The position numbers and the translations under genes were made by a program. The notes below the pieces were generated by a model. It ran no database searches. It had not been told where the DNA came from and saw only the letters and a program-made list of their open reading frames with translations. Source: CAYVVD01 sp964454975 (GTDB taxonomy: Bacteria; Bacteroidota; Ignavibacteria; Kapaibacteriales; UBA2268). From it: a stretch of DNA of 64,000 bases. The stretch lies in NCBI GenBank assembly GCA_964454975.1, contig CAYVVD010000016.1, positions 1 to 64,000 on the forward strand. Reading direction: 5' to 3'. Below are positions 43,926 to 52,941 of this stretch, piece after piece (within the stretch, counting starts at the first letter, position 1; every line of letters starts with the position of its first letter).

Positions 43926-45077
43926 ATGAGGATTGCTTATCTATCTCTCTGGGATCATAAAAACATTAAGTCCTGGTCAGGTACTGTTCAATTTATTTTC
44001 AAATACTTGGAAAAAGCTGGTCATGAAGTGATTCCGGCCGGGGAAATCGAAGGCCACTCTTTGTTTACCAGTAAATTAAAAAGCTTCTATTATAGGAAAC
44101 TGTTAAATAAAGGCTTCCTTACTTATCATACTGAGTCATATTTAAAAAAAATCACTCCGGTTATTAACGATAGAATAAAAAGAATTCACCCCGATTTTAT
44201 ATTTTGCCCCGGTAGTATCCAGGCGGCTTTTATTGAAAAAATTGCTCCTATTGCTATTTATGCAGATATGACCTTAGATGGTGCACTTGGTTATTATCCT
44301 GATTTTTCCAATCTTCCCAAATGGCATGAAAATGAAGCAAAGTTGATTGACAGGCAAGCCCTGAACAATGCTGATGTGTTAATCTTTGCATCTAAATGGG
44401 CTTATGATAGCGCAATATCAAATCCACATATTAAATCCAAAAATATTTTTGAAGTCCCTTTTGGTGCAAATATTAATTCAGATTTTGAAGAGTCTGAAAT
44501 TAATGAGCTGATATCAAGAAGATTAAAGATGCCCCTTAGATTACTATTTGTCGGAGTAAATTGGGAATTAAAGGGCGGTGAATATTTGATTAAGGCTATG
44601 ACAGAACTTGTGAAAAATGAAAGTAATATATATCTTGATATTGTTGGTTGTAGTCCTGAAATACCAAACCAAGTAAAATCAAATATCACTGTTCATGGCT
44701 TTCTTAATAAGTCAGTTCCGGAAGAAAGAGAGAAAATCCATAATCTGTATAAAGATTCTTCACTATTTGTATTGCCTTCCCTGGCTGAGGCATTCGGAAT
44801 TGTTTTTGCAGAAGCCAATGCTTATGGGATGCCTATATTAGGAACAAATACAGGCGGGATACCATCAGTTATTAAGGATGGTATCAACGGTTTCTTATTA
44901 GACTCTGAAGATTTGAAAAATGATATTGTTGAAAAAGTTCTCAAATTTTTAAGAAAAGATGTTGATTATGAAACTATGGCGCATAACAGTTTCAATGAGT
45001 ATAAAACCAGGCTCAACTGGGATGTTTCAATTAGAAAAATCAGTAGCATATTGGGAAATTATATTAATCATTCTTAA
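43926..45077 (+). CDS. Family 4 glycosyltransferase
   Basis: 383 residues, GT-B fold. The C-terminal donor site has the expected E-x7-E pattern: LPSLAEAFGIVFAEANAYGM near residues 279-298, followed by LGTNTGGIPSVIKDGINGFLL. The N-terminal domain has an unusual long acceptor region (residues about 25-110) with no typical G-G-x-x loop at the start. It is cytoplasmic or membrane-peripheral and likely transfers a hexose to a surface glycan. It starts one base after the GlmU-like gene, so sugar supply and use may be coupled. It ends 17 bases from a convergent gene. Confidence 0.88.
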   Translation: MRIAYLSLWDHKNIKSWSGTVQFIFKYLEKAGHEVIPAGEIEGHSLFTSKLKSFYYRKLLNKGFLTYHTESYLKKITPVINDRIKRIHPDFIFCPGSIQAAFIEKIAPIAIYADMTLDGALGYYPDFSNLPKWHENEAKLIDRQALNNADVLIFASKWAYDSAISNPHIKSKNIFEVPFGANINSDFEESEINELISRRLKMPLRLLFVGVNWELKGGEYLIKAMTELVKNESNIYLDIVGCSPEIPNQVKSNITVHGFLNKSVPEEREKIHNLYKDSSLFVLPSLAEAFGIVFAEANAYGMPILGTNTGGIPSVIKDGINGFLLDSEDLKNDIVEKVLKFLRKDVDYETMAHNSFNEYKTRLNWDVSIRKISSILGNYINHS

Positions 45078-45094
45078 GAAAACAAGATACTTCT

Positions 45095-46642
45095 TTAAAT
45101 CCTCCTGAGGATATGATAATCATCTATTACTTTGTAATCACTAAAATATTTCTCTAAAAAATTCATGATTTCCCTATGCTCTTTTAATGATTCATAGCTT
45201 GTTTTATGATGATTATTAACAAGAGGGAATACATCACCAGAGTCTATCACAAGCCAATCAGCTCTTCTTACTTCATTAAAGAATTCATTCTTCCAGGTTT
45301 TATTCGAATATTCAGAAAAATAGTAAACGGATGTACTGAAACTTGATATACGGATATTTTTATTAAATAATAAATTAATATGCGGAGCCCCCATAGTAAC
45401 AACAATTGCAGATTCGTTTCCCTTAGAAGCGTTATTTATTTCACCTGCTACTTTTTGGAATGTTATCATCTTCATATCTTCGTGTGAAATTTCGTATTCA
45501 TATATGTATTCGTACCTTTCTTTATCAACCACGTAATAATAAAAACCCGGAAGGAGCTTTACCCACCTTGAAATAGGAGAAAATGAAATTCCAAGTACAA
45601 GGATTGAAAATGCAATCAATCTCTTAACAAGATTCCATTTAAATTTTTGAGTTAATTTTTCGAATATTCCCGAAAATGAAAAAGCAATCAATATTGAAGC
45701 TGGCAAATACATCCGTGTAAAGTGATATGGAATTATTTTTCTCTCTACAAAAACTGAAAAAATAAGCACTATAATAGCAATTGAAGATAATTCAAGAATA
45801 ATTCTTTCGCCTTTTCGGTCATCTTGCCATGTGATAGTTTTATAAAAACCGGCTGCCAGCAATGTGGTAAACAAAAGAGAAAAATTATCGCCGAAAAATT
45901 GTCCTGTAGATTTAATAATATGCTTGATAAGAAAAATTCCAATCGGAGGTGAACCTGAGTACTTCATTGTATTCTCAAGCACAATGGCAAAGTACTCTCT
46001 AACCTCTGGAATAAACAACGGAAAAGAGCCAATGATTAATCCCAGAAGAAATCCCACAAAACCAAACACAAATGCTAAAATGAGCTCTTTAAGGATTATC
46101 CTTTCAATAAACACATAAACCATTGGGACCAGAACAATAATACCCATCGTATATTTAAACGAAGTAAGAATTCCGGCTAATAAGCATGTAATTATATATT
46201 TTTCCGATCTTTCAGATTTAATTAACAAATATACTATCCATATGAAGGTTGGCGCTGCAAAGGATTCGCATTGAAAAGTCTGGTCGAAATTGATTGTAGT
46301 AACAAGTAATGAATAAATTACAATAGTAAAGGATATTAAATTGGTTGGAATATTTAGTCTTTTAAATGTAAATAAAACAGAAATTATAGTAAATATATGA
46401 ACCGTTAACTCAAAAAGCCTTATTCCAATTAGCGATTCTCCGGTAATGGAGTAAATAAGTGCAAAAATATAATAGATTAAAGGGGGTTTCAGGTCTATGT
46501 AATCCATGTATAAAACTCCACCTTCACTTATAGTCTTCCCGGCAAGCAGGAATATTGACTGGTCGCCGCCAAGCGGAAATGAAAGAATTGGTAATAGGAT
46601 AATAACTGATATAATAAAAAATGGTATCTGTTTTTTATCCAT
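45095..46642 (-). CDS. Membrane glycosyltransferase, GT-C fold (PMT/ArnT-like)
   Basis: 515 residues from the ATG at 46642, which overlaps the previous gene by 8 bases; an ATG at 46654 is also in frame. About ten membrane helices are visible. The first periplasmic loop includes MDYIDLKPPLIYYIF, with the aspartate and P-P-L typical of the family. A soluble C-terminal part (about 390-515) would face the periplasm. It likely uses a polyprenyl-phosphate sugar donor. It forms a two-gene minus-strand unit with the GT4 gene upstream. Confidence 0.8.
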   Translation of the reverse strand: MDKKQIPFFIISVIILLPILSFPLGGDQSIFLLAGKTISEGGVLYMDYIDLKPPLIYYIFALIYSITGESLIGIRLFELTVHIFTIISVLFTFKRLNIPTNLISFTIVIYSLLVTTINFDQTFQCESFAAPTFIWIVYLLIKSERSEKYIITCLLAGILTSFKYTMGIIVLVPMVYVFIERIILKELILAFVFGFVGFLLGLIIGSFPLFIPEVREYFAIVLENTMKYSGSPPIGIFLIKHIIKSTGQFFGDNFSLLFTTLLAAGFYKTITWQDDRKGERIILELSSIAIIVLIFSVFVERKIIPYHFTRMYLPASILIAFSFSGIFEKLTQKFKWNLVKRLIAFSILVLGISFSPISRWVKLLPGFYYYVVDKERYEYIYEYEISHEDMKMITFQKVAGEINNASKGNESAIVVTMGAPHINLLFNKNIRISSFSTSVYYFSEYSNKTWKNEFFNEVRRADWLVIDSGDVFPLVNNHHKTSYESLKEHREIMNFLEKYFSDYKVIDDYHILRRI

Positions 46643-47729
46643 ATTGGTTGCCATCCAATATCTGTGAATATATCTCAAGAGTTTGTTCTGCCATTCTTTC
46701 CTTCGAAAAGCTCTTTGCTTTTTCAATGCCATTAGATTTAAGAAGCGATTTTAATTTCTCGTTGTTGATTATTCTCAATACCTGCTTTGCTAATTGCTTA
46801 TAGCTCCCAACCTCTGCCAGAAGGCCGTTTTTCTCATGTTCAATTAACTCTACTACACCACCAGCCTTAGTGGCAACTACCGGAACACCTGAGGCCATTG
46901 CGTCAATAACAGATGTACCGAGCCCTTCTGTTTTTGAAGTGAAAAGAAAAACATCAAGCTCAGGCAGGATATCCGGAATATCATTTCTGAAACCGGTTAA
47001 TATTATATGCTCTTCCAAGTCCTTTTGTTTTATGTAATTTTCAATGATATTTTTTTCAGGACCATCACCAATAATAAAAAATATCGCAGGGAATTTTTGT
47101 TTAATTAATAATTCCGCTGTATCTACAAATGTGATATAATCCTTGTGGGGAGCAATTGCAGCGACATTCCCAATTAAGTATTTAGCCTGATGAATACTAA
47201 ATTCTTTTCTAAGCTTACCTTGATTTAATCTTTTTTCAAATTTCGACAGATCAACACCAGAATAAACAATTTCAATTTTTGATTTATCTTTAATTGCAGG
47301 TTCTGTTATCTTCATGATTGTTTCTGAGACACAAATTATCTTATAAACTCTTTTATAATTATATTTCAATTGTGATAATATCCCCTTTTTAACAGGGAAG
47401 TCCACCCGCCTGCTGACCACAACCGGCACTTTATTTCTAAAAATAGTTCCTGAAAAAACTGCAGCAGTATGTGCATGAGAATCATGTGCGTGTATTAAGT
47501 CCATATCATATTCTGTACAGATATCAAAAATCTTCCCAGGGAATTGCCACCTGTTTTTTACAGAGAACACCTTGAGATTGCTTGATATGCAATATTCTTC
47601 CAATTTAGTGCCTGAAGGGCAAATCACTGCCTGCAAGATGTTTTTCTTAGCTAATTCAGTTGTCAAATAAGCTAATTGCTGTTCACCACCCCTCCAGCTA
47701 AGAGGTGTTGATACATGAACAATCCTCAT
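46635..47729 (-). CDS. Family 4 glycosyltransferase
   Basis: 364 residues from the ATG at 47729 (MRIVHVSTPLSWRGGEQQ, with the typical G-G acceptor loop); an ATG 15 bases upstream is less likely. The C-terminal donor site is FTSKTEGLGTSVIDAMASGV, followed by VATKAGGVVELIEHEKNGLL. It is a retaining GT-B enzyme of the WaaG/PimB type and probably helps assemble a surface polysaccharide or lipopolysaccharide. Its promoter must lie in the 144-base gap shared with ssrA. Confidence 0.9.
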   Translation of the reverse strand: MRIVHVSTPLSWRGGEQQLAYLTTELAKKNILQAVICPSGTKLEEYCISSNLKVFSVKNRWQFPGKIFDICTEYDMDLIHAHDSHAHTAAVFSGTIFRNKVPVVVSRRVDFPVKKGILSQLKYNYKRVYKIICVSETIMKITEPAIKDKSKIEIVYSGVDLSKFEKRLNQGKLRKEFSIHQAKYLIGNVAAIAPHKDYITFVDTAELLIKQKFPAIFFIIGDGPEKNIIENYIKQKDLEEHIILTGFRNDIPDILPELDVFLFTSKTEGLGTSVIDAMASGVPVVATKAGGVVELIEHEKNGLLAEVGSYKQLAKQVLRIINNEKLKSLLKSNGIEKAKSFSKERMAEQTLEIYSQILDGNQYG

Positions 47730-47824
47730 CAGGATACAATCCAATGATTGCCAGAAACGTCGAATCCATTACTAAAGAAAGGTTTGCAAATTATCATTAT
47801 ATTTAGTTAGTTATTGGTTAAGTT

Positions 47825-47854
47825 CTTTCAAAATAATGAAATACCTTTTGAAAG
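47825..47854. promoter_or_regulatory. Inverted repeat directly upstream of ssrA
   Basis: CTTTCAAAA (47825-47833) and TTTTGAAAG (47846-47854) are perfect 9-base arms separated by 12 bases. They end 19 bases before the mature tmRNA 5' end, where the promoter should be; TACCTTTT within the right half is one mismatch from TAnnTTTG. It could be an operator or a precursor hairpin. Confidence 0.5.
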
Positions 47855-47873
47855 CCAACGTTGAATACGTCAT

Positions 47874-48228
47874 GGGGATGTAATGGATTCGACGAGGTGA
47901 TGGAATTCGAAAGTAGCATGCCGTGCTTTCGGTGATGCACGTAAATACAACCGTCGCATATAATAAATGCAAACGATAATTATGCTTTGGCTGCGTAAAT
48001 AAACCGGCCACATCCTGCAGGGGGCTCGCCCGCCGGAACTTTGCAGGATGCCGCTAAAGGCGGGACCGTCCACGGACATTCTCCTTGCACGTGGATTAAA
48101 TTTCGGGAGATAGTTTTGCAAGAGCCTGCCCTGTGGCAACCGGCAAAGCAAATTTAAAATTCAGGGATAAGCATGTAGAAGCTTCGGATGAAACTCTTCG
48201 GACGCGGGTTCGATTCCCGCCATCTCCA
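47874..48228 (+). ncRNA. ssrA: Transfer-messenger RNA (tmRNA)
   Basis: One-piece tmRNA of about 355 bases. The 5' end GGGGATG (47874-47880) pairs with CATCTCC (48221-48227) to make the acceptor stem, with one G-T pair. The T arm is GCGGG/CCCGC (48204-48208 and 48216-48220) around TTCGATT. The 3' CCA is not encoded. The tag frame runs from GCA at 47969 to TAA at 47996-47998 and encodes ANDNYALAA, with the usual ALAA protease signal. tmRNA rescues stalled ribosomes with SmpB, and the tag directs the unfinished protein to proteases. Confidence 0.95.
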
Positions 48229-48236
48229 CAAAAAAT

Positions 48237-49445
48237 GTGAGAACCAAACTCCTTACCCATAAAAACATGCTGATTCTCTGCTGCATTATGGCAGCAATCA
48301 GGGTATTATTCGTATTTATTTCTGACGATTTCAATAGTATCGAGGATTATCGAATTGCTCAAAATATCGCTGACGGCAGTGGGTTCGTATATGTTGAGCA
48401 ATTAGGCCCGACAGCCCTGAAAGCTCCTGTTTACCCTTACTTCCTGTCAGTTTTTATTTTGATGTTCGGTGATGATGCACCATTTTTTATTGCACTTTTT
48501 CAACACCTGGTATTTTCATTCTTACCATTACTTATTTATAGAATAATGAAGGATCTGCAATATGGATATGCCGGAATAATTGCAGGTTTTTTGTTTTCTT
48601 TATACCCCTCCTTTATTTATTATCCAAGTGTAATTGAAACTACTTCCATTTTTATACCATTAATACTATTGTGGATTTATTCATTTCTGAAATGCAAAAA
48701 AACGAACTCAGTTTTCGATTTCTGGTTATTAGGGTTCATAAGTAGTTTAGTTTTCCTTACACAGCCTATTAGCCTGCCTTTTATTCTGGCAGGTATAGTT
48801 TACCTGTCAATTAAATCAACGAGTAAACATTGGATTGGTTTAATTACATTTTTTCTGATACTCCCTGCTACATGGTCTATCAGGAACTGTGTAGAATTCA
48901 ATAAATTCATCCCATCGAAATCACCTTTTTGGATGAATCTTTATTATGGTTACAGTCCTGATTTCACGTCTTATAATACTATTGACGTATTCGGAGAACA
49001 GACCCGGAAGCGCATTGATTCACTGAGAAGAATTACAAATGATGTTGAGATGGAAGCAGTTTATAAAAATGAGTTCTTCAAAATCTTCAGTGCCTCGCCG
49101 GGAACTTATTTCAAGAAATCATTAATAAATGTAATTAGCTATTGGTGGCTTACCCCTGCAAACGAGTCGAATATAAGCTTAAATCTATTGCTGTTTCGAT
49201 TACTCCCACTCGTATTACTACACATCATGTCTATATTCGGTCTTTTCTATTTATTCAAAACCAACAAAACGTTGTTTTGGATTGTGATTTTGATTTTCCT
49301 CTATTTCACCCTTGTTTATAGCCTGACTCACCCGGCAAATACGAGGTTTAAGCTTGATATTGAATGGATCCAAATATTGATTTCATCAATGGTAATTTGT
49401 AAGTGGCTGTTTAATAAACACCCTGATTTTATTAACATTCATTAA
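48237..49445 (+). CDS. Membrane glycosyltransferase, GT-C fold (ArnT-like)
   Basis: 402 residues if the GTG at 48237 is used; an ATG at 48267 would shorten it by ten residues but remove the basic head RTKLLTHKN that usually precedes the first helix. About ten hydrophobic helices are present. The first loop carries EDYRIAQNIADGSGFVY and APVYPYFL, matching the D/E pair and P-x-Y-P motif of the family. It begins eight bases after the tmRNA 3' end with no terminator between, so read-through from ssrA is possible. Confidence 0.8.
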   Translation: MRTKLLTHKNMLILCCIMAAIRVLFVFISDDFNSIEDYRIAQNIADGSGFVYVEQLGPTALKAPVYPYFLSVFILMFGDDAPFFIALFQHLVFSFLPLLIYRIMKDLQYGYAGIIAGFLFSLYPSFIYYPSVIETTSIFIPLILLWIYSFLKCKKTNSVFDFWLLGFISSLVFLTQPISLPFILAGIVYLSIKSTSKHWIGLITFFLILPATWSIRNCVEFNKFIPSKSPFWMNLYYGYSPDFTSYNTIDVFGEQTRKRIDSLRRITNDVEMEAVYKNEFFKIFSASPGTYFKKSLINVISYWWLTPANESNISLNLLLFRLLPLVLLHIMSIFGLFYLFKTNKTLFWIVILIFLYFTLVYSLTHPANTRFKLDIEWIQILISSMVICKWLFNKHPDFINIH

Positions 49446-49529
49446 TCTCCTTTTCATATTGAATCAAGAATAAATTAAATTGTGTAGTGTTTGACAACCA
49501 ATTCTTAAATTCATTTGAGGTTTTAATTA

Positions 49530-52500
49530 ATGAAAGGAATTCTACTTTTTCTAATTGCGATAGCTTTAATGGGCTTTGCAGAATTAAAAGCACAGTTGAA
49601 ATCAAAAGTTCTTTCTACTTATCACAGTGGTATTTTTGATGATGGCGCTGCGGAGATTGGTTCCTTCGACCCTATAACTAATCTTTATTTCTTTACAAAT
49701 GCAACCGATGCTTCAATAGACGTTCTGGATCTTAGCGATCCTTCCAATCCTATTCTGTCATTTTCTATTGACATCACAGAATATGGCGATGCTGTAAACA
49801 GTGTTGCTGTTAAAAACGGGGTTGTTGCTGCCGCAATCGAAGCTGATCCCAAACAAGCCCCCGGCAAGGTTGTTTTCTTTGATACTGATGGGAACTTTTT
49901 GAACGAAGTAACAACGGGTTCATTACCGGATATGGTTACATTTACTAACGATGGTAATAAAGTAATAGTAGCAAACGAGGGGGAACCCAATGATGAATAT
50001 ACAGTCGATCCTGAAGGTTCAGTAAGCATTATTGATATTTCTAACGGTGTTGCTAATGCTACGTTACAGCATGCAGATTTCCGGGCATTCAATGGTGCAG
50101 CAGAATCATTAAAAAACAGGGGTATTAGGATTTTTGGCCCAAATGCTTCAGTTTCTCAAGACCTCGAGCCGGAATACATCGCTGTAAGTTCAGACGATGT
50201 TTATGCTTATGTAACACTGCAGGAAGCTAATGCGCTTGCAGTTGTTGATATTGAAAATGCCGAAGTTCTTGATATTCTGCCACTTGGCTATAAATTCTGG
50301 CAATTTGACCGACCTGTAATGGGCCAGTTTTTTCTAAATCAACTGACCAATCTTCCATCTCTTGGAACACCTTTATATGAAGGTGCTGAAGAAATTAAAG
50401 TAAGCGGTTTTTCCGGTCTTTATTGTAACCTGGCAGAATCATCTCAACAAGAACTTGTTTTTTATACAATTCCTGACAGAGGTCCCAACGCCGGAGCAGT
50501 AAGCAAAGGAAATGTTGGTTCAGTTCAGAATCTAAGGCCGTTCAAACTTCCTGATTACCAGGCAAGAATCGTAAAGTTTACTTTAAATATTACAACCGGT
50601 AACGTAACGCTAAGCGAAAACGATTATATATACCTAACACAAAAAGACGGTGTTACACCAATAACAGGACGATGCAATATTCCCGGTTTTGATGAAGTTC
50701 CGGTTGCTTTTACTGATGATAATGTTTATACTAATATAGACTATGAGTTCGATGGAGTTCAATACCACGAACTTGAATATGACCCATTTGGGGGTGACTT
50801 TGAAGGGATCTTACTTGACAATGACGGTAATTTTTGGATGTGCGACGAATACCGCCCGGCATTATACAAGTTTGCTCCCGATGGAACTCTTCTTGAACGA
50901 TATGTACCCGAAGGAACATCATTATTAGGTACTATTGAACAGCCTGTAGGATTTTATGGTGCCGAAACACTCCCTGCAGTATATGCTAAAAAACGAGCAA
51001 ACAGAGGGTTTGAGGCAATTGCATACGATCCTGAAAACAATATCATATATGCTTTTATCCAGTCACCAATTGAAAATCCGGATAATTCAGTGAGGAACAC
51101 TACCGATGTTATTCGCATTCTGGGTGTAGATGCAGCAACGGGTCAACCGGTTTCAGAATATGTTTACCTGCTTGAAAACAATGCCATGAGCGGGCACTCA
51201 GTTGGACGTGTTGACAAAATTGGCGATGCCTGCTACATTGGCAATGGTATTTTTGCAATCCTGGAACGTGATTCCAGCGTTCCGGGTGAAAATGAAGGCA
51301 AGAAATATGTCTTTTTAATTGATATTAACAAAGCTACAAACATCCTTGGAACACCTTTAGCAGAGAAAATCACTTCTTCAGACCCGAATGATAAAACCTT
51401 AGAAATGATGACTGCCGACGACCTTGCAGCAAATGAAGTAAGACCTGTGTTTAAAAGGAAGCTTGTGAACCTCCCATCCCTGGGTTATCTACCAAGCGAT
51501 AAACCGGAAGGCCTTACATTAGTCGGTGCAGGAGATGTTGCCACAGCATTTGCAGTAATAAACGACAATGACTTTGGACTTGCGGGTGCCGGCGTAAGCG
51601 ATGACATATCCCTGGGTATCCTTGGTTTTAGCAACGAAGGCGGTGGTTTTGATGCCAGTAACAAAGACAATGGTATTAACATAACAAACTGGCCTGTTTT
51701 GGGTGCTTATATGCCTGATGCTATTGCAAATTACTCCTTTGGTGAGAAGGATTATTACCTGACAGCCAACGAAGGTGACTCAAGAGATTATGACGGATAC
51801 TCCGAAGAAGAAAGAATAAAGGACTTAACACTTGATGATGAATATTGGGATGGTGCAGAGATATTTCAATTGGATGAAAACCTGGGCAGGTTGAATGCTA
51901 CTACTGCTAACGGCGATATTGACGGAGACGGCAAGTATGAATATGTATTTACTTATGGTGCGCGTTCATTCTCAATTTGGGATGAATACGGCAATATGAC
52001 ATATGACAGTGGCAGCGAATTCGAAGTAAAGCTATCCCAGCTATTTGAAATTGATTTCAATTCAACTAACGATGAAAACTTCAGTTTCGACAACCGCTCA
52101 GATGACAAAGGCCCTGAACCCGAAGCCGTTGTAGTTGGTGAAGTAGAGGGCAAGACATACGCTTTTATAGGGCTTGAACGTATGGGAGGCATTATGATTT
52201 ATGAATTAGTTTCGCCCTATGAAGCAATTTATGCTGGCTATATGAACAACCGGAATTTTGATTATTCGTTTGATCCTGATGATGTATCACTTGAAGACCT
52301 TCAACATATTGGAGACCTCGCACCTGAGGGCCTTGTTTTTGTTCAGGCAGAATTTAGCCCTAATGGTAAAGCCCTGCTGATTACTTCTAACGAAGTAAGC
52401 GGGTCAGTTACAACATGGGCACTGGGTTCTACCGTTGGTGTAGAGAATGAAGAGCATAACATGATGCTCATCAATAATTTCCCGAATCCGTTTACAAGTT

Positions 52501-52718
52501 CTACAAGCATCAACATCTCTATAATTGAACCTGGTGTTGCAAGCCTCGAAATTTACTCCGTGGATGGAAATAAGGTAGCTTCAATAAGTAATTTATTCCT
52601 TGACAGGAATCTACATTCAATAGAATTCAAAGCTGCGAACCTACCTGCAGGAGCCTACTACTGCGTATTAAAAATGAACGGCAAATCTGAAACAATTAAT
52701 ATGGTGAAAGTGAAGTAA
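49530..52718 (+). CDS. Chimeric secreted protein: choice-of-anchor I split by phytase-esterase-like domain, T9SS tail
   Basis: 1062 residues with a signal peptide of about 21. Residues about 30-255 form the first half of a choice-of-anchor-I beta-propeller (GEPNDEYTVDPEGSVSIIDI, then DVYAYVTLQEANALAVVDI). Residues about 285-685 are an esterase-like-phytase domain (GFSGLYCN, IPDRGPNAG, DFEGILLDNDGNFWMCDEYR, GFEAIAYDPENNIIYAFIQS). The propeller then resumes at about 690-965 (NWPVLGAYMPDAI, LTANEGDSRDYDGYSEE, GARSFSIWDEYG). A T9SS type A tail covers about 969-1062 (NNFPNPFTSSTSI). Cleavage of phosphate or carboxyl esters is suggested by the family name only; no catalytic residue is confirmed. 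Confidence 0.8.
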   Translation: MKGILLFLIAIALMGFAELKAQLKSKVLSTYHSGIFDDGAAEIGSFDPITNLYFFTNATDASIDVLDLSDPSNPILSFSIDITEYGDAVNSVAVKNGVVAAAIEADPKQAPGKVVFFDTDGNFLNEVTTGSLPDMVTFTNDGNKVIVANEGEPNDEYTVDPEGSVSIIDISNGVANATLQHADFRAFNGAAESLKNRGIRIFGPNASVSQDLEPEYIAVSSDDVYAYVTLQEANALAVVDIENAEVLDILPLGYKFWQFDRPVMGQFFLNQLTNLPSLGTPLYEGAEEIKVSGFSGLYCNLAESSQQELVFYTIPDRGPNAGAVSKGNVGSVQNLRPFKLPDYQARIVKFTLNITTGNVTLSENDYIYLTQKDGVTPITGRCNIPGFDEVPVAFTDDNVYTNIDYEFDGVQYHELEYDPFGGDFEGILLDNDGNFWMCDEYRPALYKFAPDGTLLERYVPEGTSLLGTIEQPVGFYGAETLPAVYAKKRANRGFEAIAYDPENNIIYAFIQSPIENPDNSVRNTTDVIRILGVDAATGQPVSEYVYLLENNAMSGHSVGRVDKIGDACYIGNGIFAILERDSSVPGENEGKKYVFLIDINKATNILGTPLAEKITSSDPNDKTLEMMTADDLAANEVRPVFKRKLVNLPSLGYLPSDKPEGLTLVGAGDVATAFAVINDNDFGLAGAGVSDDISLGILGFSNEGGGFDASNKDNGINITNWPVLGAYMPDAIANYSFGEKDYYLTANEGDSRDYDGYSEEERIKDLTLDDEYWDGAEIFQLDENLGRLNATTANGDIDGDGKYEYVFTYGARSFSIWDEYGNMTYDSGSEFEVKLSQLFEIDFNSTNDENFSFDNRSDDKGPEPEAVVVGEVEGKTYAFIGLERMGGIMIYELVSPYEAIYAGYMNNRNFDYSFDPDDVSLEDLQHIGDLAPEGLVFVQAEFSPNGKALLITSNEVSGSVTTWALGSTVGVENEEHNMMLINNFPNPFTSSTSINISIIEPGVASLEIYSVDGNKVASISNLFLDRNLHSIEFKAANLPAGAYYCVLKMNGKSETINMVKVK

Positions 52719-52736
52719 ATTCATATTTCTTTTTTT

Positions 52737-52773
52737 AAAGTCTCCCGGCAAATAGTTGGGAGACTTTTTTTTT
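52737..52773 (+). terminator. Rho-independent terminator
   Basis: AAAGTCTCCC (52737-52746) pairs perfectly with GGGAGACTTT (52758-52767) around 11 bases and is followed by six more T. It ends the chimeric protein gene 18 bases after its stop codon. Confidence 0.92.
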
Positions 52774-52797
52774 GAGACGGATTTACGTTTTATGTGT
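52771..52797 (-). repeat. Interspersed 27-base repeat, copy B
   Basis: On the minus strand this stretch matches 25847-25873 at 25 of 27 positions. It begins inside the T run of the preceding terminator. See copy A. Confidence 0.6.
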
Positions 52798-52888
52798 TAA
52801 TATATCAGAACATAAATTATTCACTAATAAATAATAGATTCTGATTTAATCTGCCCTACTATTTAAACTTATCAATTACTGTTAATAA

Positions 52889-52920
52889 TTTGTGAATTAG
52901 TTAACAGTAATTTAAATTTG
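52889..52920 (+). promoter_or_regulatory. Bacteroidetes-type promoter of the arylsulfotransferase pair
   Basis: TTTG (52889-52892), exactly 20 bases, then TAAATTTG (52913-52920). This is a full match to the Bacteroidetes consensus TTTG-N19..21-TAnnTTTG. Transcription would start near 52927 and leave a leader of about 15 bases before the ATG at 52942. Confidence 0.7.
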
Positions 52921-52941
52921 TTGTATGAAGCAGAGGCAGAA

